Positions 1-15,137 of a stretch of DNA of 64,000 nt are shown in pieces (position 1 is the stretch's first letter; each line of letters begins with the position of its first letter). The notes beneath the pieces were generated by a model that worked only from the letters and a program-made list of their open reading frames with translations, had not been told where the DNA came from and ran no database searches. Origin of the DNA: Pohlia nutans. Lineage: Eukaryota; Streptophyta; Bryopsida; Bryales; Mniaceae. Location: assembly GCA_022496805.1 (NCBI GenBank), contig CM040085.1:39957811-40021810 (forward strand). Direction: 5' to 3'. The position numbers were made by a program, and so were the translations under genes.

Positions 1-732
1 TGTACCCTGGAAGATTTGACATTGACCCTTTTGTCCTTCAACCACTGTTGGTGGCTTGGTCCAGCTCACAATGTACATTGGTCCTGTACAGTACACCCTC
101 CATCAATGGTGATGTCTTAGTCCTTGAAAACATTGAAATTGACAGCATTCTCATTTTCAAAAAAACAAAACAATATATAATAAATAAGTAAATAAATAAA
201 TAAATACCCGAGTCGGTTGTGCGAACTATCTTCCGGTGTTTTTATCAGTGAGGTGGGGCACCCAAAATCGTCACTTTTTGCTACTGAGCATAATTATTAT
301 TATAATTAAATTCACCAAATATATATTATTTTTTTGTTGGCGACGGAGAGAGGAATTCAACGCACCAAAGAGTATGTGATTTGGGTACTGCATACAAAAG
401 TTATGAAGGGTTGAAGGTATTTTTAATAAATGTTCTAAAACGATTTCTTCACTAGAGGTAAATAATGTACACTAGGTGAAGATGGTTGTTTTGAGTGAAT
501 GAGTTCATTTTAGAATGGATTTGAGTGAATGAGTTAATATGTACGGATTTTTGCTACATGAATGAACAAAAGTGAAGTGTGGAAACCAAACGCTGACCAC
601 CGGGTATGGTAATGGAGTGTATTGGATATCCTTAACACCATCTATATTGAGGTGTAAACTTTGTATGTAAATCTTACAAATACATGCCAAGGAGTACTAT
701 TGCATGGATTATGCTCAAAGTTTGTCTTTGGA
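1..732. other. Intergenic, no gene seen
   Basis: AT-rich sequence with short homopolymer and AATA runs near 175-205. No exon-like open frame, RNA gene or terminal repeat could be supported. It ends where a TTAA-flanked miniature element begins. Confidence 0.5.
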
Positions 733-1319
733 TTAACCCCTAAACGTCCAAGCATCCAGAAAGTGGACAATGTACAGAATCAAATACAACTTTTTCATCC
801 CATTTGACTTTTTGTAGTGTGGATTTTTTAATATATATTTTATGGGAAGTTAGCTTCATGCATGACTGTGTGATCTGATTAAAAAGGGATGATTTGTGAA
901 ATTTTTATGCCACATTTCATGTCGTAGTGATTCTCCCAAAAAAAACGTAGATTACTAGGTTTCACTGTAAAAGTGCTTTTAAAAAAGTCAACTCATCAAA
1001 TTAAGCAACCAAAAAATCTCCAAAAATCACTACATTTAGAGTATTATTGTTCAACCAATCACAACAAATTTCGTGTACAAATTGTCAATATCTTATTCGT
1101 AATCAAATTACAAAAGAATCTTGAATGTTAAGTTTCAAATTTTATACAAAAATATTGGTGACAAAAATGATAGATCTAACTGTATGGATAGAATCAAAAA
1201 TTCACAATGTACAACTTTTATTCATACATTAAGTTCAAACTATCCCTCTTAGTTACATTTTATAAGACATCTTTGAAATTCTCCAAATCTGGAGCAGGGT
1301 GAGGGCGTTTAGGGGTTAA
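733..1319. mobile_element. TTAA-flanked miniature element, family A copy 1
   Basis: A 587-bp non-coding element bounded by TTAA at 733-736 and 1316-1319. The left end reads TTAACCCCTAAACG and the right end is its near-inverted copy (CGTTTAGGGGTTAA). The interior is shared almost end to end with copies at 6743, 10218, about 17495, 29501 and 43285; a landmark is the conserved stretch around 'ACCGTATGGATAGAAT'. TTAA duplications and CCC-starting ends are the known hallmark of piggyBac transposition, so it is inferred to be a non-autonomous piggyBac-type element. Confidence 0.75.
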
Positions 1320-1800
1320 CATAGAAGGATCTCATTCCGTTCCCAAGCCCAATTTCATTCTCTTTAGTCCATCCCTTTCCAGTTCCAAATCCAAATGTAT
1401 TCGACCCCACAAAGTCAATTGAGAAAATCAATTATAGGTATCAACTCAAGTTTGTTGTTTGTATGAAAGTCTATCATTTCTAACTTCTTACACTGTCTAA
1501 AATTTTCAGATTTATTACATCAACTTTCATGTCAAAAATGTGTAAAGGGTTAGAATTAGGTCCTTCTATGGCTCACTCATAAAATCTTTGTGGATACATG
1601 CATCAGTCATGGGCTTGCTCTTACAAACACGTACGTATCTGCCGGGCGAATACGTATATTGCTTGCGAATACATCTGCTTCTTTTGATTGCTTGCTTGAA
1701 CATATAAATTTGTGGTTGCTTGTACAATCAAGCTTAGGCATCACTTGTGGGCTTGCTCTTGTACACACATATTTGCTTCTTTTCCAACTAGGGTTGGTTG
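1320..1800. other. Intergenic, no gene seen
   Basis: AT-rich DNA. A short phrase, GGGCTTGCTCTT, occurs near 1612 and again near 1749. The open frames overlapping 1590-1958 run straight into a miniature element and show no family features. Confidence 0.4.
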
Positions 1801-2190
1801 TCCTATTACCAACCACTGCCCCAAATATGAGATGTAGACTTTTCTTGGGGCCACCACAGTTGAGACCCAAAACCACCAATTTCACTATTCAAGTAGACCA
1901 ATGGCACGCCAAGCATTGCGAAGAAATAGTTGGTGGTTTTGGGTATCATTATGAGTGAAAGTTAGCACCACATGGTGTGGAAATGGGGAAACCTAGTGAT
2001 CGGTTTTGGGTCGCAGGTTACTTTCCACTTTGGAATTTTGTATAAAATTGAGAAATGCAAATTATAAATTGCAATTTTTTGCAATCCTCATGAAATCCTA
2101 TTTCGAACGCGGTCATAATTTTTTTCCGGATTTACCACTGCCAAATATAGGTCAGATTGCTTAAGTGGTTGGTAATAGGACAGTCAACCC
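1801..2190. mobile_element. Miniature inverted-repeat element with TA flanks
   Basis: A 390-bp segment with terminal inverted repeats. The left end reads GGGTTGGTTGTCCTATTACC and the right end is its inverted copy with about two mismatches (near 2164-2190). Both ends are bordered by TA (CTA on the left, TAA on the right), which fits a Stowaway/mariner-type or PIF-type miniature element. There is no coding capacity. The termini are unlike those of the TTAA families in this window. Confidence 0.6.
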
Positions 2191-2640
2191 TAATTTTCTT
2201 CTACTCCCAACACCCATTTCGTTAAAAGTGCACATGCCCCTCTAAAATTGCACATTGTATAATTTTTGGTAGGACAGTGGATGAATGAGAAAAGCATAAA
2301 CATGCTCTGGAAATACATGCCGAAAAATAATGTAATTCTTGAAATAAACCTCTGTTTTGAAATACAACGATCCCACTAAACTTCTTCTGCTCTCTCTGAT
2401 CCTTCTACCTCAAAGAAAAAACTATGTGTTTTAAAAAAAACCCTGGAAACTTCAAAACAAAATCTCAACAAGAAGGGCTCACAATCAGTTGACTTGCAAG
2501 ATACACGAGTACTACGTGAGAGAGTACTAATAGCTAACGCGTTGACTACAGGTTATGTGCTCAGTACGAAGTCCATCAAGTAGAAATGACTCAATCAGCT
2601 GCACGGGAATCATCATGCACTTCTCAACAGATAGAAGCTG
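2191..2640. other. Upstream region of the peroxidase gene
   Basis: AT-rich sequence between the TA-flanked element and the peroxidase TATA box. No further gene is visible. Any control elements of the peroxidase promoter would lie here, but none is recognised with confidence. Confidence 0.4.
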
Positions 2641-2649
2641 CTATAAAAC
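2641..2649 (+). promoter_or_regulatory. Probable TATA box of the peroxidase gene
   Basis: The sequence CTATAAAAC lies 114 bp before the peroxidase ATG at 2763. With the usual spacing of about 30 bp, transcription would start near 2675 and leave a leader of roughly 90 nt. Inferred from sequence and position only. Confidence 0.45.
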
Positions 2650-2762
2650 TGGATTTCCTCAGCAGCTAATCCCAATTTTCTTGAGAGTTTCATTCAAGTT
2701 GGCAATTTATTAAGACTGAATTACAAACCTTGATTGCTTTGATATTGTTGAATTGGGCCAAG

Positions 2763-6431
<3,669 letters not shown>

Positions 6432-6742
6432 CTCGTAACGCATCGGTAACTCGCCGCGGATCGGTAACTCGGTAATGGAAAATAGTGTCAGACAGGACAA
6501 CTCTAATCTATAGAAATGTGGTATTAGACGTCTAATATCAACTATCTAATTATACTTGAGGAAGAAATTTTAGCTTAACAAGCTAAGATTCTATATTGTC
6601 TTGGACCAATCAGTTTTCTGCATTCTCTCGGCTAGACCTTAAGAAAATAGGAAATATTTTATGATTTCCCCCTCAAATGATCAGTTCTTTTCCAAAGATT
6701 TTGAACTTGATTAGGCACTACTAAATTTCAACTAGCTAATCT

Positions 6743-7319
6743 TTAACCCCTAACTGCCTAAGCGTCCATTTTTTGGACGATGTACAAATTTCATCCATAA
6801 TTTCTCATCCGCCATGCACTTTTAGCAGTGTGGAATTTTTACTGTAGATTCTATGGGAAGTTAGCTTCATGCATATGTGATCTGATTAGAAAGGGGATGA
6901 TTTGTGAAATTTTTATGCCTCATTTCATATTGTAGTGATTCACCCAAAATAACGAAGATTTTAGTGTAAAAGTGCTCTAAAAAAAGTCAACTCATATAAT
7001 TAAGCAACCAAAAAATCTCCAAAAATCACTACACTTAGAGTATTACATTTCAACCAATCAAAAAAAATTTCATCAGTAGATTGTCAATATCTTATTCGTA
7101 ATTGAATTACAAAATAATTTTGGATTTCACGTTTCAAATTTTATACAAAATTATTGGTAATAGCAATCATAGATCTAACCGTATGGATAGAATCTAAAAT
7201 TCATAATGTACAACTTTTATACATATATCAAGTTCAAAATATCCCTCTAAGTTGCATTTTATAATGCATCTTTGCAAAACTGCAGAATTTGGAGAGGGTT
7301 CTAGGCATTTAGGGGTTAA
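6743..7319. mobile_element. TTAA-flanked miniature element, family A copy 2
   Basis: 577 bp between TTAA at 6743-6746 and 7316-7319, collinear with the copy at 733. Close to the left end, 6763-6779 forms a palindrome with six-base arms (CGTCCA, spacer, TGGACG). It lies about 310 bp downstream of the peroxidase stop codon. Non-coding. Confidence 0.75.
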
Positions 7320-8779
7320 CTAAAGATTGATTCTCCTCGGACATTGGACTCGAGTGTCAAATATGTTAAACCTACAACTTCCAAGGATGAAATATTTCTA
7401 AATATTTAATAATATTACAAAATATTCTATGTATATTCTAAAAATATGTTTATCTGACATATGGAGTGGTCTACTAGACGTCTTCAACATAGTGTTTGAC
7501 ACTTTGTCTAGTGGTTGAGTAAGACAACCTTGATTTCAATTAATGTTTTTCTAACTTGTTGAAATGAGGGTTGGAATGACGTTGGAATGACATTGAAATG
7601 TTGTTTCAACGACGTGGTTACAAGGACATGATTCCCATGTCCCAAAATAATGTTCTTCTACATTGCTCTATGCAATTGTGAGATGGACAAATGGACGTGC
7701 AAGGAATAATGAATCTGACCGTGGATGAAGTTTAATCCATATTCAAGTAGTAGAGCTAACTTAGACAATTGAAAATGAATGTGCATCTCATTATCCAATC
7801 ATCTACACTTACATATATCACATCTTATAACTTACTTGATACGGATATAATTTATTATGTTCTTCCACTATTTTAATTTGTTGCTTCATGTCACTTTTTG
7901 GTACCCTAGGTATTAGGGACCATAGAGTATATCCTCTAATAGGTACATGAGAAAAGATTGTGTGCCCTAGGGAGGTACAATTATATGGTGCAAGTATCGA
8001 GTTGTGGTCAATAACTTGGGTACTTGTAATTATCTAATATAGGACATTGACAACAACGAGAGAACCCAAGGCACTTACATATAAGAAGTCTGTATATGAT
8101 ACATTCAGAGCCTTAAAGTAAAGAATCAACACCCAATTTTGTGCATGCACCCATTCTTGCATTGTTGACTTGCTCTAAAATTGTATCACAAAGTACTTTT
8201 GAACCATTTCTTTTTGTGGTTCTCATTAATTAAATTTGGGTTTTATAAGGATTGGTTCTCTAACAAGTCTATGAGACTTTTTAAGTAGTTTAGGCAACTT
8301 TCACTTTGAAAATTCATAACAATTACATGACTTATTCAAAAATTCTATTAATTTCCTTGTAAAATCATCAAATTAAATTGCTAATACTACAAAAAATATT
8401 TTACTTTAGAAAAAGTACCCCCAACTATGTTGAATTGCTTAAAGGTACAGTTTTAAATGTTTTTACCTTAAAAGCTAATTCAACTTCTTTCTTGTTTGAT
8501 TGTGAGGTTGATTAAAACCCTACCTGACATTAAAACATATTTGTTCAGCTCTCCATGCTATAACCGTTGTTTGGAAGCGTCTCACTAACATATTACAATA
8601 AGATTGGTCAATTTATCTTTACCTCAGCAACGCCACTAGGTGCCATTAATTGCTTTATCACTTTTTCAAGATTTTCAAGCAAATAGTTTCTATTCATTTA
8701 TTCTGTGGGTATAGGAATCTTTGTTCATCAATATGAAAACATTCTTCCATATACAAGAAGAATACAGAAACATCATTCA
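7320..8779. other. Intergenic, no gene seen
   Basis: AT-rich DNA holding the second copy of the dispersed repeat (7389-7531). No exon, RNA gene or element ends could be supported in the remainder. Confidence 0.45.
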
Positions 8780-9019
8780 TTAACTCCTAAAGGACCAAAG
8801 ATTTATGGTTTTAAAATGACAAATCTCATCTTAATCATATTGTAAAGAATATAATTAAGATGAGACCAAATTTTATATCACCAGAATTACCGAAGAACAC
8901 TACATGTGTTGGTCAAACAACAAATAAATTTGAACAAAAAGAAGTCCACATAAGACCTACTCAAAATTGCTTAAAAAACATGAGGCTTAATTTGGGCTTC
9001 TTGGTCCTTTAGGAGTTAA
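8780..9019. mobile_element. TTAA-flanked miniature element, family C copy 1
   Basis: 240 bp from TTAA at 8780-8783 to TTAA at 9016-9019, with ends TTAACTCCTAAAGGACCAA and its inverse. It is homologous over its whole length, in inverted orientation, to the 238-bp element at 18068-18305. It has accumulated more changes than that copy. Non-coding. Confidence 0.7.
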
Positions 9020-9367
9020 GAAGAATATGAGTATGTGTTATTGTGCAATGGAAATAAAACATCTATTTGTTTTTTTTTAAAAGGAAAAAAGAAGAAGAAT
9101 ATGAATCAGCTCAATGCTCCCATAATTATAATGGTTATTAAATGTTTAGTATTCCATGTCAACTTGAAGAAAGGTCCTTTTACCATGTTAGACTTGGACA
9201 AATCAAGGTTTTGATTTTGATTTTATTTTCAAATTGAAAATATGTTGAATGCTATGAGAATATTCTTGAGTATTTTGATATCAAATGGACGGGAGGCTAA
9301 TTGGACAGGTGAAGTGAACTGGACGGTTGGCTTGTCAAGCACCGTGAAAACATTAGAAGATTGAAGG

Positions 9368-9922
9368 TTAACCCCTAAATGCCCAAGCATCCAAATAGTG
9401 GATGGTGGTTGGTCAAATTCGATTTCAACCTTAAAGATTATTATTTTTGCTTTCAAGTCCACCTAAAAAAATGGAGATTATCAAGTCTAGTTTTTACTTC
9501 ACTTTGTAAATTTGAAAAAATCATAATATTAAGTATTTTATTGCATTTGTAATGTCAAGAGGTCATAATCCAAACTACACTACAAAGCATATGTCATTAT
9601 CAAATTTTCAAATTTAGAAAATATATTTTAAATTGAATTTTCCCGTATGGTTCTTCATTGTAACCTGAACCTTTTATATATTTTTTTGGTAATTAGGAAC
9701 AATTTTGTAATTTATATGAATTTCTTTGTGTATTTTACTTCAGAAATCATATTAAATTTATAACACATTAAGAAAAATTGAAAAATTGAGGATCAATAGG
9801 AAACATATGTTTACATTTATTAAAAATATTTCAAAAAACATATCAAAGGCTATTGATGAGCAAACTCCATATGAAAGTGTTGTTTGACTTTTTTGTAAAT
9901 GCCCTGCGCATTTAGGGGTTAA
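9368..9922. mobile_element. TTAA-flanked miniature element, distinct interior
   Basis: 555 bp bounded by TTAA at 9368-9371 and 9919-9922. The ends (TTAACCCCTAAATGCCCAAG and inverse) resemble family A, but the interior is different. The subterminal palindrome at 9388-9404 has arms CATCCA and TGGATG, a changed version of the CGTCCA/TGGACG arms in family A. Confidence 0.7.
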
Positions 9923-10217
9923 ACTACCTTGATTACTTGAGCTATATATGTAAGTATTTGTGCCACTTTACATTCACTATGAATCAATGTCTTACATTCA
10001 AAAATTATATGTACACAACTACTAAGGTAGACATGTCAATGACCGCACAGGCAATACTTAAATCCTTCCCCACAACAATGTAGAAACTTACACCGTTTCA
10101 AATTTTGAAAGATTGTGGTATGTCAAGTTGAGATTCACCTTGAAAGAATCACACTCAATGTTTTTTTTACAATAACTTTTCTTGCATGTCAAACACATTG
10201 GGTATGATTTTTAACCC

Positions 10218-10793
10218 TTAACCCCTAACCGCCCAACCATGAATATTTTGCATGATGTACGGATTCGAACTCCGATTTCTCAACCATCATGCACTTTTTG
10301 CAGTGTGGATTTTTTACTGAAACTTTTATAGGAAGTTAGCTTCGTGCATGTGTGATCCGATTAGAAAGGGGATGATTTGTGAAACTTTTATGCCTCATTT
10401 CATGTTGTAGTGTTCCACCCAAAATTTCGAAGATTTTAGTCTAAAATTGCTCTTGAAAAAGTCAACTACTGAAATTAAGCAACCAAAAAATCTCCAAAAA
10501 TCACTACACTTAGAGTATTACATTTCAACCCATCCCAAAAAAATTCATAATTAGATCGTCAATATCTTATTTGTAATCATATTACAAAAGAGCTCTAAAT
10601 TTTAAGTTTGAAAATTTATACACAAATATTGGTGATAGCAATCGCAAATCTAACCGTATGGATAGAATCTAAAATTCATAATGTACAACTTTTATTCATT
10701 CATCAAGTTGAAAATATCCCTCTTAGTTGCATTTTATAATGCATCTTTGAAAAACTGCCAAATCTGAAAAGGGTGAGAATGTTTAGGGGTTAA
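10218..10793. mobile_element. TTAA-flanked miniature element, family A copy 3
   Basis: 576 bp from TTAA at 10218-10221 to TTAA at 10790-10793, collinear with the copies at 733 and 6743. A second TTAACCC lies directly outside the left end at 10211, perhaps the footprint of another insertion or excision at the same spot. Confidence 0.75.
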
Positions 10794-11456
10794 AGGGCCG
10801 GAGCGTTCTTCCTCCAAAAACTTCAATGCTGCCATTTCTACTCCCCCATGCAAATATTCCAAAAATGTTCTTTTTACCTTATAACTGTAAGATCTTGTCC
10901 TAAACTACTTGAAAAACATCCACAACAAATTTTGTTGAATTTGACTGCACGAATTGCAAGATAATTGCGTTTGATGGAAAAAAAACACTGCAAAAAAAGC
11001 ACCCGCCCAAAAATTTCAAATGCGTTTGACTGTGGCTACATCAAAAAACTTCACTACCAAAACTTGTCGCACTTCACTTTCCCATTCTATATGATGTTAC
11101 TTAGTTGTGTACCACTTTTCGTTGCGTTTCGAGATGTTTATGATGTTGAATAACACCTTGCACTTGTTGGGGTTTTAAAATTTTAGAAAAGACTCTCTGT
11201 ATTTTAGAATTGCAATATTTTCAACTTTAATTATTTAGAATACAAATCCAAGCGGTGAAACATAAGTACATTCCATCCTCTATAGAATGTTGAAAAAAAA
11301 TTGAAAAAATAAAATAAAATCTCCAAGTTTTAGAAAACATGTAGCATATTCTCTAAGAGTTTTTGGGGTTAGGGGGGAAATAAAGGGTGGAGGAAGGGAA
11401 TTGAAGTTCCACCTCACCCAACCCATTCCAATGTTCAGGACCCCACCATTAGTAAA
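10794..11456. other. Intergenic, no gene seen
   Basis: AT-rich stretch. The short open frames near 10965-11153 and 11280-11471 have no recognisable features and compositions typical of random AT-rich DNA. Confidence 0.4.
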
Positions 11457-11748
11457 CTTAGGAAGGGTCATCTTGATGTCAAAATGACATGAAAATGATA
11501 TATCTCACGGTGATGTAGGGATTAGTGCCATTTTGATGTCAAAATGATGCAAACTTAACATGTCCCAAGTCAAAATGATGTAAACTTAACATGAATATGA
11601 TACATGTTAACCTTACATTAGAATGACCTATACCACATGAATGTGAAGTTTACATCAAATTGACATCAAAATGACACTAATCCCTACATCACCGTGGCAT
11701 ATATCATTTTGATGTCATTTTGACATCAAGATGATCCTTCCTAAGTTT
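11457..11748. mobile_element. Foldback miniature element 1
   Basis: About 290 bp in which the left arm (CTTAGGAAGGGTCATCTTGA onward, through a 'CGGTGATGTAGGGATTAGTG' segment) is repeated inverted up to 11748. Nearly the whole unit can fold into a hairpin. The same arms bound a larger relative at 12437-12920. No coding capacity and no clear target duplication. Confidence 0.65.
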
Positions 11749-11950
11749 ATTGATGACTAACTTCCAAAAGGGGGTGGTTTCCTTCTAGGTAGACTACCAC
11801 GTGGTAGTCCCTCATTGGACGATTCGTCAAAAATAAATAAAAATTATTTTTAAAATTTTAATTTTTAATTATAAAATTTTAATTTTTTAATGGGGTTGTC
11901 TGCTACTCCCCCACAATCCACCCCATTTTCCACACTCCGTTCTTCTTGTT

Positions 11951-11966
11951 ACCCCCCCCCCCCCCC
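11951..11966. repeat. Poly-C tract
   Basis: A run of about 16 cytosines interrupted only at its right edge. It is a mononucleotide tract in an otherwise AT-rich region, prone to length error in sequencing. Confidence 0.8.
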
Positions 11967-12436
11967 CGCCCCTCTCCCCCTTTCCAAACTTCAACCATTT
12001 TTCTACTGCCCTTTTTCCTAAAAAAAACACATTTCCCCCCATAACTTCCACATACAATGTCGGAATTCAAAGATAAAATAAAATCCCCATTTTTGTGATA
12101 CTTTGGGGAATCCACTATTATATTTCCTCCAAATTTCTATTGAAAATGTGTTTACCGGAACCTACCCAGTTCTCTAAATGTCCTGGTTAGGACACTTGAT
12201 CCTTTAGGAGTTAATGGAAATTTACTTGGAGCCCTTTACCACACGGCGTACGGTGATTGGGCGGTACCTTACATTTCTATTGGAATTGTGAGGTGAAATT
12301 GTGCGGTCATTGGCATATCTACTATGATTGAAATTATGCAGTCATTGGAACTTTGTGGTCATTGGCTTGTCTATTATACATAGCGGCACAAATGAATAAG
12401 GTGGTTTACCTGAAAAGAGTTGTATATACAATAGGA
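11967..12436. other. Intergenic, one lone element end
   Basis: No gene seen. At 12197-12214 the sequence GATCCTTTAGGAGTTAA matches the right terminus of the family C TTAA elements, but a matching left end could not be found. It is probably a decayed remnant. Confidence 0.4.
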
Positions 12437-12920
12437 CTCTCATCACTAAACTTAGGAAGGGTCATCTTGATGTCAAATTGGCATATGCCACGGTGATGTA
12501 GGAATTAGTGTCGTTTTGATGTCAATTTGATGTAAGCTTCACATCCATGTGGTATAGGTCATTCTAATGTAAGGCTAACATGTATCATTTTCATGTTAAG
12601 TTTACATCATTTTGACTTGGGGCATGTTAAGTTTGCATCACTTTGACATCAAAATGGCACTACATCAGGAACTTCAAGGTATGTGAACATGGCGCCATGA
12701 TGGTGCATTGAAATGCATTTAAGATAATTTGGTGCCAACCTCCATACCAACCTAGTATGGATAAAATGATACTAAAATGACCAGTATGTGGCCTTAGGTG
12801 TCAAAATGGCACCAAAATAGTCTGGCCCAACTTTTCTGATGTAATCCCTACATCACCGTGACATATATCATTTTGATGTCATTTTGACATCAAGATGACC
12901 CTTCCTAAGTTTACTGATGC
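12437..12920. mobile_element. Foldback miniature element 2
   Basis: About 480 bp with inverted arms starting CATCA(C/G)TAAACTTAGGAA at both ends and extending through ATCTTGATGTCA. It shares arms and part of the interior with the element at 11457-11748. The right arm lies just upstream of the long leader of the F-box gene, so it may sit at or near that promoter. The superfamily is not identified. Confidence 0.65.
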
Positions 12921-13782
12921 TAGAGTTGAAGAAAAGAAAAGAGGATCCAGGAAAGAAAAGAGGAACCAGGAAGGAACGAAGGATCCAGGAAGAACCATGA
13001 AAGAATGGAGGAACCACGAAAGAAAAGAGGCCATCCAGGAAGGAAAAAGACAAGACGGCCTCCTCCGCGAAGTCGCGAAATCATTCTCTTCTTCTTCTTC
13101 TTCCCCAGGCAGGCGGTCAGTGAGGCAGTCGTCTTGCTCGCATCACTCGCATTACTCGCATTACCAGGCAGCACACAGCCACACACACACACAGTGAGAC
13201 AGACAGACACAGAGAGAGAGACCCACATGATGATTCATGTCAGATTGATTCGCACCAGCTGATCTCTTCCACCCCGCCGGACGGATCTTCCTCCAGCATC
13301 AGCATCGTCACCTAGCTTCATCATTCAGCACTTTACTTTTTCTGACGCCACTGGTGTCGGTACCTACTTTCTTTTGCAAACCTACTGCTCGTCTAGCTAG
13401 GGTTAGTACTTCCTTCCGTACTCTCATCACCACAATTCATTCTTGCCTTGATCCCTTTTCCACCCTAGAATTACTTTGTCCGCGTCTGCCCTGCCCTCGC
13501 TAGGTTTTGGACTCCGAACCTCGTTTAGGCGCTTCAAACTCAGCGAAGAGTTTCTTGTGGAATTTTGAAGTCAATCGCGGTTTTGGGAGCCAATTGAGTT
13601 TTCTGTGGAAATTTCGGAGCTATTTGAGTTTTGAGAGTTTTTTGGTGGATCCAATTGCGTTTGTGGTGGAATTTCAGGAGTCAATTGAGGTTTTTCGTGG
13701 ACTTTCCGACATTCGCATTAGGTCGGGTTGGCACTGTTACGGGGAGGGTGGGGAATTGGAAACCCTAAAACTATAGGTGGCA
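12921..13782 (+). promoter_or_regulatory. Promoter and leader region of the F-box gene
   Basis: A purine-rich stretch with short GGAACCAGGAAGGA-type repeats (12945-13050) is followed by TCTTCTTCTTCTTC at 13083-13100 and CA/GA repeats at 13178-13222. Pyrimidine and GA repeats like these are common in plant core promoters and leaders. An in-frame stop at 13774-13776 just before the ATG marks the leader as non-coding. No clear TATA box. Confidence 0.4.
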
Positions 13783-15000
13783 ATGGCTGAAGGGGAGTCC
13801 GAGAATACTCTCAAGGACCGAGGGGAGTCCCCTTGCCTGTGGACGAAGCTGCCGCGGGAGCTGCAACACAAGGTACTGAGCTACCTCCCCTTACGCAACC
13901 TGTTCCAAGTGCGCTGCGTGTGCAAGGACTGGCGCTACGTGATCCACCGGCGCGGCTTCCGCAGCATGTACGACGCCATGTACACGGATTCACCGCCGGG
14001 CCCGGCCATCTGCTACGCGGGCTCCTACTACCCTTCCTCGCTGGAGTGGTCGCTCTACGACTACACCCTCAAGCTCTGGAAGACCATGCGCAGCTTCCCG
14101 CCGCAGACGCGCGTCGATCAGTACCTCGTTGATCAAAGCGTGTACTCAGTTGAAGGTCTCCTGTGCCTCCTCCTCTGGAAACAGGAGCAAAAGGTGCGCA
14201 CCCACTTCCCATGGCTGGTCTGGAACCCGCTCACCAACAAATCCAAACACCTGCCGCCGTGTAAGCACAAAACTGTGAACCGCGGCACGTTCTTCGTCCA
14301 CGCGTTTGCTGATTCTAACACGAAGAGCTACAAGTTGTTGATGGCGCATAATCCCAAGCAGCACCATTACCAGTACATGGAGACCGACACGAGCTTGGTG
14401 ACGGAGATTTACGACTCGGGTACTGGTACGTGGCGCGAGAGTCCTGAGTACAAGCTGCGTTTACCGTTGAGCCCCTCGTTCAACCAAGCGCCCAAGCGTG
14501 GCATGCTCTGCAACGGCGTGATTTACTTCGTGACGAGAACTACAAACGAGAATGTACTCCTGTCTTATGACATTGCGAAAGACGAGTGGCACGAGGAGAT
14601 TACCCATGAAGAGTGTATGGAGATTTTTGAATGGGATGGGCGCGTGATGACTGCCATGCCATTGCTTGCTGATGAAATTTTCACCGACGAAACTGGGTAC
14701 CGAATCTCTCTCTTCGAAAGGAACCCCGTGACGAAACGATGGGTGGATACCGGCATTGAGATCCCGTTTAAGATTAGGAACAAGTTCGTGGAAGATGAAG
14801 AGGGCGTGGAAATCGCTGCCAGTGGGAACCATCTCGCCATCACGGGTTACACTCGTGATGGTAGCTTTAGGATTGCTGTTTATAAGCGCGAAGAAAAGTA
14901 CTGGCGGTTTCCTCCCACGGGCGCTTTCTCTGATAAGATGCGGCAGGCCAGGATAGAGGGGTTGTTCCAATTTAAGCCGAGGTTAGATTGGGTCCCGTGA
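13783..15000 (+). CDS. F-box protein, intronless
   Basis: 405 residues. The F-box is clear at about residues 21-57: LWTKLPRELQHKVLSYLPLR, then NLFQVRCVCKDWRYVI. F-box proteins recruit substrates to SCF (SKP1-cullin-F-box) ubiquitin ligases; the F-box binds SKP1. The remaining 340 residues contain WNPLTNKSKHLPP, a LVTEIYDSGTGTWRESPEY segment and CNGVIYFVTR, typical of the F-box-associated/kelch-like beta-propeller of plant proteins. The substrate is therefore unknown. The start is the first ATG after an in-frame stop. The coding region is markedly more GC-rich than its surroundings. A single exon is usual in this large family. Confidence 0.9.
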   Translation: MAEGESENTLKDRGESPCLWTKLPRELQHKVLSYLPLRNLFQVRCVCKDWRYVIHRRGFRSMYDAMYTDSPPGPAICYAGSYYPSSLEWSLYDYTLKLWKTMRSFPPQTRVDQYLVDQSVYSVEGLLCLLLWKQEQKVRTHFPWLVWNPLTNKSKHLPPCKHKTVNRGTFFVHAFADSNTKSYKLLMAHNPKQHHYQYMETDTSLVTEIYDSGTGTWRESPEYKLRLPLSPSFNQAPKRGMLCNGVIYFVTRTTNENVLLSYDIAKDEWHEEITHEECMEIFEWDGRVMTAMPLLADEIFTDETGYRISLFERNPVTKRWVDTGIEIPFKIRNKFVEDEEGVEIAASGNHLAITGYTRDGSFRIAVYKREEKYWRFPPTGAFSDKMRQARIEGLFQFKPRLDWVP

Positions 15001-15108
15001 GATGAATTTTTAGGTCTTTGTATACGTATTGAAAAAAGAAGGGGTTGTGAATGAGTGTTCCAAATGGACAGGCTTGAGCATCCCATTGGGTTTCATCACA
15101 CGGCTCGG

Positions 15109-15137
15109 AAGCTTCTGCTGAAGATAAGCAGAAGCTT
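15109..15137 (+). other. Perfect hairpin downstream of the F-box stop
   Basis: AAGCTTCTGCT at 15109-15119 pairs with AGCAGAAGCTT at 15127-15137, an 11-bp perfect stem closing a 7-base loop. It begins 109 nt after the F-box stop codon and so probably lies in the 3' untranslated region. The function is unknown. Confidence 0.55.

Noticed and set aside
1590..1958. 122-codon frame with no introns
   Set aside because: It has no family features and its second half lies within the TA-flanked miniature element; a minus-strand frame of similar length overlaps it.
10258..10290. tRNA-like GGATTCGAACTCC phrase
   Set aside because: It is part of a family A element end; no cloverleaf arms or acceptor stem can be formed around it.
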